Shown here piece after piece: positions 7,129 to 13,529 of a stretch of DNA of 15,512 nt (within the stretch, counting starts at the first letter, position 1; every line of letters begins with the position of its first letter). The position numbers and the translations under genes are program-made. Source of the stretch: a bacterium (lineage in GTDB: Bacteria; Patescibacteriota; Dojkabacteria; JAKAPS01; JAJZLI01). Under the pieces are notes generated by a model. That model did no database searches and had not been told where the DNA came from. It worked only from the letters and a program-made list of their open reading frames with translations. The stretch covers positions 12,600 through 28,111 of the forward strand of contig JAJZLI010000053.1 in assembly GCA_021803645.1 (NCBI GenBank), in the 5' to 3' direction.

Positions 7129-7770
7129 ATGGAAATAAAAGACAAAAAAAAATATATCCAGGAAATAATAAAAAGACTATCAAACCTTTATCCTGATGCA
7201 AAAATTACTCTAGATTTCACAAACCCATTTGAACTTTTAGTTGCGACCATACTTGCAGCACAATGTACAGACAAGAGAGTTAATATAGTTACAGAAAAAC
7301 TTTTTAAAAAGTATAAAACACCCGAAGATTACATAAAAACACCTTTGGAAGAAATTGAACAAGATATAAGGTCAACAGGTTTTTACAGAAACAAAGCAAA
7401 ACATATAAAAGAGCTATCCATAAAATTAGTAAAGGATTATGGAAGTAAAGTACCTGATAGTATGAAAGAGTTGACTCAACTACCTGGAGTTGGAAGAAAG
7501 ACTGCAAATGTAGTTATATCAAATTGTTTTGGAAGAAATGAAGGAGTAATAGTTGATACACATATGACAAGGATAGCAAATTTACTTGGACTTACTTGCA
7601 AGAAAGACGCAGTCAAGATAGAGCAAGAATTAAATAAACTTATGAGCCCAAAGGATTATTTACACTTTTCGAACCTCATAATTGCTTTAGGTAGAAACAT
7701 TTGTATAGCAAGAAGGCCAAAATGTGAAATATGTCCATTGAACAATATTTGTCCTTCATCTAGAATATAA
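7129..7770 (+). CDS. nth: Endonuclease III (DNA glycosylase/AP lyase, 4Fe-4S)
   Basis: Excises oxidised pyrimidines and cleaves the resulting abasic site in base-excision repair. At 213 residues it is the size of E. coli Nth (211). The helix-hairpin-helix LPGVGRKTA carries the catalytic Lys (K124). The catalytic Asp is D143 in VDTHMTR. The 4Fe-4S cluster ligands are intact: C192-x6-C199-x2-C202-x5-C208. The ILAAQCTD segment (41-48) is also characteristic. The ATG at 7129 fits the family's N-terminal length; the ATG at 7116 is out of frame. The following LigD-type phosphoesterase gene starts 2 nt after the stop, so the two are one transcription unit. A MutY-like adenine glycosylase is excluded by the catalytic Lys and the length. 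Confidence 0.95.
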   Translation: MEIKDKKKYIQEIIKRLSNLYPDAKITLDFTNPFELLVATILAAQCTDKRVNIVTEKLFKKYKTPEDYIKTPLEEIEQDIRSTGFYRNKAKHIKELSIKLVKDYGSKVPDSMKELTQLPGVGRKTANVVISNCFGRNEGVIVDTHMTRIANLLGLTCKKDAVKIEQELNKLMSPKDYLHFSNLIIALGRNICIARRPKCEICPLNNICPSSRI

Positions 7771-7772
7771 AT

Positions 7773-8216
7773 ATGTTAGAGGAATATAAAAAGAAGAGAG
7801 ATTTTTCAAAAACACCAGAACCCTCAGAAAATAAATCACAAAAATTAGGTCAGGGATTGATTTACTCCATACAGGAACATCATGCATCCCACCTTCATTA
7901 TGATTTGAGGTTAGAAGAGAATGGGGTACTTAAAAGCTGGGCCATAACAAAAATACCCATGAATAAACAAGGAATTAAAAGACTTGCAGTTCAAACAGAA
8001 GATCATCCTTTGTCTTATTACAATTTTGAAGGTGAAATACCTGAAGGTGAGTATGGAGCAGGAACCGTTCATGTGTGGGATTTGGGTACATATATCTTAA
8101 AAGAGAAAAAAGAAAATCTTATAAAAGTAGAAATAAAAGGGAAAATGTTATATGGAACATTTATTCTTGTAAAACTACGAAGTGACCCTAAAAATTGGTT
8201 ATTCTTCAAATCATAA
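7773..8216 (+). CDS. Stand-alone LigD-type 3'-phosphoesterase domain protein
   Basis: 147 residues forming only the PE domain of bacterial NHEJ ligase D, which trims 3'-phosphate and 3'-ribonucleotide ends. Conserved positions can be matched to the Pseudomonas LigD PE domain as I recall it: RDFSKTPEP (9-17) with Arg, Asp and Glu; HHASHLHYDLRLE (36-48) with the metal-binding His, HxD and Arg; DHPLSYY (77-83) with His and Tyr; and GEIPEGEYGAGTVHVWDLG (87-105). The C-terminal NWLFFKS matches the end of the domain. No ligase or polymerase domain is attached, and no ku or ligase gene is visible nearby. It follows nth by 2 nt without a Shine-Dalgarno sequence, so a role in end cleaning during base-excision or strand-break repair is more likely here than classical Ku-dependent NHEJ. 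Confidence 0.9.
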   Translation: MLEEYKKKRDFSKTPEPSENKSQKLGQGLIYSIQEHHASHLHYDLRLEENGVLKSWAITKIPMNKQGIKRLAVQTEDHPLSYYNFEGEIPEGEYGAGTVHVWDLGTYILKEKKENLIKVEIKGKMLYGTFILVKLRSDPKNWLFFKS

Positions 8217-8224
8217 AATCAACA

Positions 8225-8956
8225 CTACTTAGTATTATCACTTTTTAAGGATGGGGTAAGACCTATTAATGCAACAGAAAAACCAATAAGATAACCAAAA
8301 CTTCCAATTATACTGATAATCACATTATGAGGAAAAGCTTCGGAGGTTATTACTGTAAGGGATCCAGAAACAAGACCCAGGGCAACAAATAAAGCTTTTC
8401 TTTTTGCTAAATAGTTTGCCCTAACTTTATATGTAACCATGGAGTATAAAATTATAAGTGTTAAATAAATTACTGCAGAGGCTATTACGTGAAATAGGAA
8501 AGGTGGTGTAAAGAAATTATTTGTGTAAGAAATTATATGAAGGCTACGATATACTTCAGGAACTACCGGGTAAATAAAGAGTAATATATCTTCAATTAAA
8601 AATAACAGAACATTTGCCAGAACAATAAAAGAAATTGCATTCACATCTAAATTAATATAAAAGGAAATAACACTAACAAATAAATAACCATTGGCAATAG
8701 CGTAAAAAATATTTGAAGCTGCAAGGAAGTATACATAGTAATGGTGCAATATCATTCCAAGAGCAATTAATGAAGTATCAAAAGCAAAGGCAATGAATAC
8801 TATTCCAAAACAAAAACTTACAATATCATGATTGAGCCTATTTAAAATTATAAGCCGTGTGCCTAAAAAAGATATCACTGCAGCAGAGAGAAATAGTGCA
8901 AGAATAGTAAACATAACATTATTATATAGTATAAAAAAGACCATTGAAATATGCAT
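8225..8956 (-). CDS. Seven-helix integral membrane protein, function unknown
   Basis: 243 residues, strongly hydrophobic, with about seven predicted membrane helices near residues 14-32, 44-70, 77-100, 106-131, 153-175, 187-206 and 212-233, and a short polar C-terminus (TPSLKSDNTK). The layout resembles the 7TM sensor modules found at the N-terminus of some bacterial histidine kinases, but no kinase or output domain follows. I see no motif that fixes a function. The start could be the ATG at 8956, or downstream Met5 or Met15; the last would begin just at the first helix. It is divergent from the ABC exporter with only 30 nt between start codons, suggesting possible co-regulation. It ends in TAG, the only non-TAA stop here, 8 nt from the convergent repair gene. 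Confidence 0.75.
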   Translation of the reverse strand: MHISMVFFILYNNVMFTILALFLSAAVISFLGTRLIILNRLNHDIVSFCFGIVFIAFAFDTSLIALGMILHHYYVYFLAASNIFYAIANGYLFVSVISFYINLDVNAISFIVLANVLLFLIEDILLFIYPVVPEVYRSLHIISYTNNFFTPPFLFHVIASAVIYLTLIILYSMVTYKVRANYLAKRKALFVALGLVSGSLTVITSEAFPHNVIISIIGSFGYLIGFSVALIGLTPSLKSDNTK

Positions 8957-8973
8957 TAGTAATAATGTAGAAT
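8944..8973 (+). promoter_or_regulatory. Promoter of the ABC exporter operon
   Basis: TTGAAA (8944-8949), an 18-nt spacer and TAGAAT (8968-8973). The transcription start would be near 8980, about 7 nt before the ATG at 8987. The -35 lies inside the first codons of the divergent membrane-protein gene. Confidence 0.5.
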
Positions 8974-8991
8974 ATGTGAATTAATTATGAA
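8964..8991 (-). promoter_or_regulatory. Candidate promoter of the seven-helix protein gene
   Basis: On the minus strand TTCATA (8991-8986) and TACATT (8969-8964) are 16 nt apart and the -10 ends 7 nt before the ATG at 8956. The -35 covers the start codon of the divergent ABC gene. Both hexamers are imperfect. Confidence 0.3.
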
Positions 8992-9745
8992 TAAAATAGT
9001 CCAGGTTGAAAATTTAAAAAAGAGGTATGGAGAAGTTAAAGCGGTTGATGGGGTATCATTTACTGTAAACAAAGGGGAAATATTTGGTCTCTTAGGACCA
9101 AATGGAGCAGGAAAAACAACAACAGTAGAGATGATAGAAGGGTTAAAAAAAATGGATGAAGGGGAAGTTTTACTTGATGGGCTTAATATAAAGACAGATT
9201 ATCCAAAAATAAAACAATTTATAGGAGTACAACTTCAATCGAACAATTTTTTTGATTTTTTAACACTAAGCGAAATTCTTTCATTATTTGGAAAATTCTA
9301 TAATGCAGATATAAACCCTGCAGACTTTTTAAACAGGGTTGATTTAATTGAAAAACGTAATGTCTTCTATAAAAACTTATCTGGGGGACAAAAACAAAGA
9401 TTTTCGATTGCAATAACCTTACTAAATAATCCCAAAATTTTGTTTTTGGATGAACCAACAACAGGGTTGGATCCTCAATCCCGAAGAAATTTATGGGAAC
9501 TAATAGAGAGTTTAAAAAAAGAAGGTAAGACAATACTCCTAACTACACATTTCATGGATGAAGCAGAATACTTGGCAGATAGGGTTGCTATTATGGATCA
9601 GGGAAAAATTATTTCAACAGATACTCCTAAGAATCTTATAAACCAACTTATTGAAAAGGGATTCAAAAAGAAAATAGTAACAGATAACAGAGCAAATTTA
9701 GAAGATGTCTTTTTAGACCTAACGGGGAAAATGCTAAGAGACTAA
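8987..9745 (+). CDS. ABC-2 type exporter, ATP-binding subunit
   Basis: 252 residues, a complete nucleotide-binding domain of the DrrA/CcmA-like export class. Walker A is GPNGAGKT (37-44), the Q-loop Gln is in GVQLQ (80-84), the signature is LSGGQKQR (131-138), Walker B is ILFLDEP (151-157), the D-loop is TTGLD and the switch His is H188 in LLTTH. The short C-terminal tail ends LEDVFLDLTGK, characteristic of this class. It drives export by the membrane subunit encoded 3 nt downstream; the two presumably dimerise into a full transporter. Substrate (drug, lipid, glycan or peptide) cannot be inferred. The start is supported by the promoter ending 13 nt upstream and by the strand IVQVENLKKRYG beginning at residue 4. 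Confidence 0.93.
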   Translation: MNKIVQVENLKKRYGEVKAVDGVSFTVNKGEIFGLLGPNGAGKTTTVEMIEGLKKMDEGEVLLDGLNIKTDYPKIKQFIGVQLQSNNFFDFLTLSEILSLFGKFYNADINPADFLNRVDLIEKRNVFYKNLSGGQKQRFSIAITLLNNPKILFLDEPTTGLDPQSRRNLWELIESLKKEGKTILLTTHFMDEAEYLADRVAIMDQGKIISTDTPKNLINQLIEKGFKKKIVTDNRANLEDVFLDLTGKMLRD

Positions 9746-9748
9746 ACA

Positions 9749-10831
9749 ATGAAAAAAATTTACGCATTCACAATTGCTTCGCTAAAGATGATGGTTAGAA
9801 ATAAGACCAATATTTTTTGGTCCTTATTTTTCCCACTTATGCTTATGCTTATATTTGGTCTTTTCAACACATCTCAAGAGAGCATTAATGTGGCATTTAT
9901 AAAGGGAAAGGATATACCTGCATCAATATCATCATTTGCTAGTGAATTATCCAAACAAAAAGGAATTAACCTAGTAAGCAATGAAACTCTTAGTGAAGCT
10001 GATAAAAGCCTAAAAGCAGGAAATACAGATTTAATCATTGACGCAGAAAAGAATACATCTGTAAGTCCGGAAAGTCCTCTGTATAAAGTAAATTTTTATA
10101 TAAATAAAAGTTCTCAAGTATACAGTATTGCGGAATTATTAGAAACACAAATAAAGTATAGTTTCTTAGAACAAACAACAAAGGGGGGCAATATTGTACA
10201 ATTTAATCAAATAACTCAAAGTGCAATAAAAGATTATAGTTATGTATCTTTTTTAACTCCAGGAATAGTTGCACTTGCGATAATGCAAGGTATAATCTTT
10301 TCGGTAATGATGATCTTGATAACATACAGGGAAGAGAGCGTGCTCAGGAGAATATTTCTTACAACGGTAACAAAGTTTGAGTTTCTAAGTAGCCTCTCAT
10401 TAACACGTATAATAATGGCACTTGCTCAAGCTGCAATTTTAATATATGTTGCTTTGCTTATATATCATGTAAAGATTATTGGGAATGTATTCTTACTGAC
10501 GTTTGTAGTAATACTAGGAGCATTGATGTTTATATCATTGGGTCTTCTTATCTCATCACTAGTAAATAAAATAGAGACAGCATCTGCTGTTGCAAATGTA
10601 ATAACATTACCAATGATGTTTTTATCTGGTTTGTTTTTCCCTTTAAGTGCACTTCCTAAATGGCTATCAAGTATATCTCAATACTTTCCACTTACTTATC
10701 TTATTAATGCACTCAGAGGGGTATACATATCAGGGGATACTTTTACAAAAATTCTAAATCCTATATTAGGTATATTAGTTTGGCTGATAATTTTTACAAT
10801 CATAAACATCCGGGTATTCAAGTGGGAATAA
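9749..10831 (+). CDS. ABC-2 type exporter, membrane subunit
   Basis: 360 residues with the layout of DrrB/YhhJ-like permeases: a cytoplasmic N-terminal helix, TM1 at about 20-39, an external domain of about 130 residues (40-170), then five helices near 171-192, 220-240, 247-271, 279-300 and 336-355. The intracellular loop after TM2 has YREESVLRRIFLTTV (193-207), with the conserved Glu of the coupling region. The family hallmark GLFFPLSALPKWLSSISQYF followed by PLTYLINALRG lies at 294-324. Its ATG is 3 nt after the ATPase stop with no convincing Shine-Dalgarno sequence, so translation is probably coupled. The transported substrate is unknown; no drug-resistance, bacteriocin or polysaccharide genes flank it to suggest one. 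Confidence 0.92.
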   Translation: MKKIYAFTIASLKMMVRNKTNIFWSLFFPLMLMLIFGLFNTSQESINVAFIKGKDIPASISSFASELSKQKGINLVSNETLSEADKSLKAGNTDLIIDAEKNTSVSPESPLYKVNFYINKSSQVYSIAELLETQIKYSFLEQTTKGGNIVQFNQITQSAIKDYSYVSFLTPGIVALAIMQGIIFSVMMILITYREESVLRRIFLTTVTKFEFLSSLSLTRIIMALAQAAILIYVALLIYHVKIIGNVFLLTFVVILGALMFISLGLLISSLVNKIETASAVANVITLPMMFLSGLFFPLSALPKWLSSISQYFPLTYLINALRGVYISGDTFTKILNPILGILVWLIIFTIINIRVFKWE

Positions 10832-10836
10832 CATTT

Positions 10837-10848
10837 ATCAATATTGAT
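10837..10848. repeat. 12-nt palindrome just upstream of the glucan-operon promoter
   Basis: ATCAATATTGAT is a perfect palindrome ending 5 nt before the -35 hexamer at 10854. It could be an operator for a dimeric regulator, but short palindromes are common in AT-rich sequence. Confidence 0.2.
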
Positions 10849-10853
10849 TTTAT

Positions 10854-10882
10854 TTGTAAAAAATTGATTAATTTGATATATT
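10854..10882 (+). promoter_or_regulatory. Promoter of the alpha-glucan operon
   Basis: TTGTAA (10854-10859), a 17-nt spacer and TATATT (10877-10882) preceded by TGA (10874-10876), an extended -10. The predicted start is about 10889, 3 nt before the ATG at 10892, so the first gene should be translated from a nearly leaderless mRNA. Placement 20 nt after the permease stop makes this an independent unit. Confidence 0.6.
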
Positions 10883-10891
10883 TAAAACTTG

Positions 10892-12010
10892 ATGATAAAA
10901 ACGGTAAATTTAAACAACACAAAAATTTCCTATCTCCCAACGACACAATTTATACCACAAAGCTTAATAACAGAAGATCCCCCATATTTTATAGAGCTGG
11001 AAGTTTCAACAAAAGAAGAAGTAAGATTACAGGATAAAAAAATTACAGATCAAATTGTTGAGAGAATCAGCCCATTTGGGGGACATAGCACTCTTATATC
11101 AAAGAACAGGAGCTTAAGACCACAGCCAGATGAACAGGAAACAAAAACAGATAATACAGATATACAAAATTGTCTATTTGATAATATAGATAAAGTTGCG
11201 AAACCTGTTATAGAGTATCCTGAATATGGAGTCTACCAGGCACCAAATCCATTTGCATTTAACACAGGATACCACGAAATCATATTCACTAAAGAGCATG
11301 TTGAAAGACTAGATCAAATTCAATATAAACATATATTGGGAATATTATCTGTAATGGTCAAAAGGGCTCAATATATGACTGGAATAAAAGGAATAAATCA
11401 GATATCAGCTGGGGTAAATTTAGGAACAGCAAAAATGAAATATTCTGCAGGTGCTTCACAGCCACACTTACATGCTCAAATAGGAGCAGTATATAAGTTA
11501 GGATACTTACCTGATTCCGATAGAATAGAAAATGTATGTGCTGAATTTGAAAAAATGGGAATAGACTACATGGGTAAGTATATTGAAGCAGTCAGGACGG
11601 CAAAGCTTAATGTTTTTGAAACAAAAAATTTTATTGTATTTGCACCATTTGCTCCAAGATTTAAAGATGAAATTCACATTGTGTCTAAAACAACAAAGTT
11701 TTCTAATTTAACAATGATTAATTCGGAACAAATACAAGAGATATCTAATTCAATCATAAAGATTTTTACAGCATACATCAATATGAAATTTCCTAACAAA
11801 GATGGAAATATGGTGAATGCAGGAATAGATAGTTTAAACATAGAATTTTTAGGAAACAGAGTTGACAGTAAATCACAAGGGAGATTACTTATAAAAATAA
11901 TGCCCAGACAATCTGATCTTGCATATTCTGAGTTGTTAGGAAGGTTTGTAATTGATAGGTACCCAGAAACTACAGCTGAGGCAATAAGAAATGAAACCAA
12001 TACTGAGTAA
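10892..12010 (+). CDS. GalT-family (HIT superfamily) nucleotidyltransferase
   Basis: 372 residues from the ATG at 10892; a TTG one codon earlier (10889) is in frame but less likely. It resembles galactose-1-phosphate uridylyltransferase, which moves a nucleoside monophosphate between a nucleotide sugar and a sugar phosphate through a nucleotidyl-His intermediate. Evidence: VYQAPNPFAFNTGYHEIIF (115-133), equivalent to the vxNxxP...GxHEVii segment; the active-site GASQPHLHAQIGA (187-199), with HLHAQ in place of the usual HPHGQ and the nucleophilic His at 194; and FIVFAPFAPRFKDEIHIVSK (247-266), the second-domain counterpart. The zinc-site CxxC is reduced to CLFD (94-97). It overlaps the glycogen synthase gene by 20 nt, so it probably supplies or consumes UDP- or ADP-glucose for glucan metabolism. 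An ADP-glucose phosphorylase-like activity is an alternative. Confidence 0.8.
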   Translation: MIKTVNLNNTKISYLPTTQFIPQSLITEDPPYFIELEVSTKEEVRLQDKKITDQIVERISPFGGHSTLISKNRSLRPQPDEQETKTDNTDIQNCLFDNIDKVAKPVIEYPEYGVYQAPNPFAFNTGYHEIIFTKEHVERLDQIQYKHILGILSVMVKRAQYMTGIKGINQISAGVNLGTAKMKYSAGASQPHLHAQIGAVYKLGYLPDSDRIENVCAEFEKMGIDYMGKYIEAVRTAKLNVFETKNFIVFAPFAPRFKDEIHIVSKTTKFSNLTMINSEQIQEISNSIIKIFTAYINMKFPNKDGNMVNAGIDSLNIEFLGNRVDSKSQGRLLIKIMPRQSDLAYSELLGRFVIDRYPETTAEAIRNETNTE

Positions 12011-13526
12011 AGTTAACAAATTAAAGGTATTATATACATCTGCGGAGGTTTATCCTTTTGCTGGTATAGGAGGGTTGGGACAAGTAGCATATTTTCTTAC
12101 CAAAGCATTAGTAAAAGAAGGTGTTGATGCTAGGATTTTTCTGCCCAAATATGGAAGGATAGATGAGAAAAAATATCCCCTTGAGATGTTATATGAAGGG
12201 ATAGAAGTTTCAGCGGGTGAGGATAAAAAAATCATTTGCAACATCAAACAATTAGCGAGGGATAACTTGGATTCTCCCGTAGTATATTTTATTGAAAACA
12301 TGGAATTCTATGAAAAAAGATCTAATGTTTATGGATACAACGATGACCATATTAGATTCTTACTATTATCTTTAGGTTTAATAGAGTTTTTAAAAATTTC
12401 AGAATGGACTCCAGATGTAATAAATTGTGCGGACTGGCATACAGGACATATACCTAATTTATTAAAGACTAAATATGTAGATAATCCAAAATTAAAAAAG
12501 ATAGCTACTGTATTTAGTATACACAACCTTATGCACCAAGGGCTTTTTGACCACAAGAAGGTTCCCGACCTAGATTTTGATAATGGGAAATCCGATATTG
12601 CAGAACTATTTGATCCAACATTGCAAAAGCAAAACTTCATGAGAAGGGGTATTATGTTTTCAGATATACTGACAACTGTCTCTGAAAAATATTCCAAAGA
12701 AATTCTAACTCCAGATTATGGGGAATGTCTTGATCATCTTCTAAGAGAAGTAAGAACCAAATTAATAGGAATACTAAATGGTATAGACTACACATATATG
12801 AACCCAGAAACAGACACAAATATTCTGGTAAATTATAATTCTAAGACATCTACAAAGAGACAACAGAATAAAGTAGATTTACAAAAAGAATTTGACCTTG
12901 AAGTTAAAGATGTCCCTATACTTGCTATGGTAACAAGGCTTGATGCACAAAAGGGACTTGACCTAGTATCTCAGATCATAGATTCCTTGCTTATAGAATA
13001 TGATGTTCAAATGGTAATTATAGGAGGTGGAGACAGTCAATTTATAGGCTTTTTCTCAGAACTGGAGAATAGGTACAAAAAAAGAGTGGGTACGCATCTT
13101 ATGCCTGATTTTCTACTACCTAAAAAAGTATTTTCAGGAGCAGATATTATATTGATTCCTTCAAAATTTGAACCCTGCGGGATTACTCAAATGGAAGCTA
13201 TGCGATATGGATGCGTACCGGTAGCACGTAATACTGGAGGATTAGCTGACTCTATTACTGACTTTGATGCAAAAACTGGAGAAGGAAATGGGTTTTTATT
13301 TGATAACTACAATTCTTATGCTCTTTTTGGGGCTATTGTAAGAGCTATTGAAAACTATAATAAGCCAGATGTATGGAGGAAAATTGTTGAATCTGGAATG
13401 AATACTGACTTTTCGTGGGAAAATTCTGCTAAAAAGTATATAAGTGTATATAAAAGGGCTATGGGGTTAAGAAAGGGTATGGGAGGACAAGACGATATAA
13501 ATGAATTATTTTACCAAATAGGCTAA
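11991..13526 (+). CDS. glgA: Glycogen/starch synthase, GT5
   Basis: Extends alpha-1,4-glucan chains from a nucleotide-glucose donor. 511 residues, slightly longer than typical GlgA (~480). The N-terminal Rossmann domain starts KVLYTSAEVYPF (12-23); FSIHNLMHQGLF (175-186) and the NGID...NPETD segment (263-275) are standard. The C-terminal domain has MVTRLDAQKGLDLV (313-326), keeping the donor-phosphate Arg316 and Lys321, and SKFEPCGITQMEAMRYG (391-407) with the conserved Glu394. The usual KxGGL donor motif reads GIGGL (25-29): its Lys, Lys15 in E. coli and linked to ADP-glucose binding, is Gly. The start overlaps the GalT-like gene by 20 nt, and the next gene begins 3 nt after the stop, so coupled translation within one operon is likely. 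The donor could be ADP- or UDP-glucose. Confidence 0.93.
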   Translation: MKPILSKVNKLKVLYTSAEVYPFAGIGGLGQVAYFLTKALVKEGVDARIFLPKYGRIDEKKYPLEMLYEGIEVSAGEDKKIICNIKQLARDNLDSPVVYFIENMEFYEKRSNVYGYNDDHIRFLLLSLGLIEFLKISEWTPDVINCADWHTGHIPNLLKTKYVDNPKLKKIATVFSIHNLMHQGLFDHKKVPDLDFDNGKSDIAELFDPTLQKQNFMRRGIMFSDILTTVSEKYSKEILTPDYGECLDHLLREVRTKLIGILNGIDYTYMNPETDTNILVNYNSKTSTKRQQNKVDLQKEFDLEVKDVPILAMVTRLDAQKGLDLVSQIIDSLLIEYDVQMVIIGGGDSQFIGFFSELENRYKKRVGTHLMPDFLLPKKVFSGADIILIPSKFEPCGITQMEAMRYGCVPVARNTGGLADSITDFDAKTGEGNGFLFDNYNSYALFGAIVRAIENYNKPDVWRKIVESGMNTDFSWENSAKKYISVYKRAMGLRKGMGGQDDINELFYQIG

Positions 13527-13529
13527 ATT

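Noticed and set aside
10780..11037. 85-codon plus-strand frame bridging the permease end and the GalT-like start
   Set aside because: Overlaps two well-supported genes in another frame and has no recognisable features; the glucan-operon promoter lies within it.
12329..12697. 122-codon minus-strand frame inside glgA
   Set aside because: Antisense to conserved GlgA segments (FSIHNLMHQGLF); no independent support.
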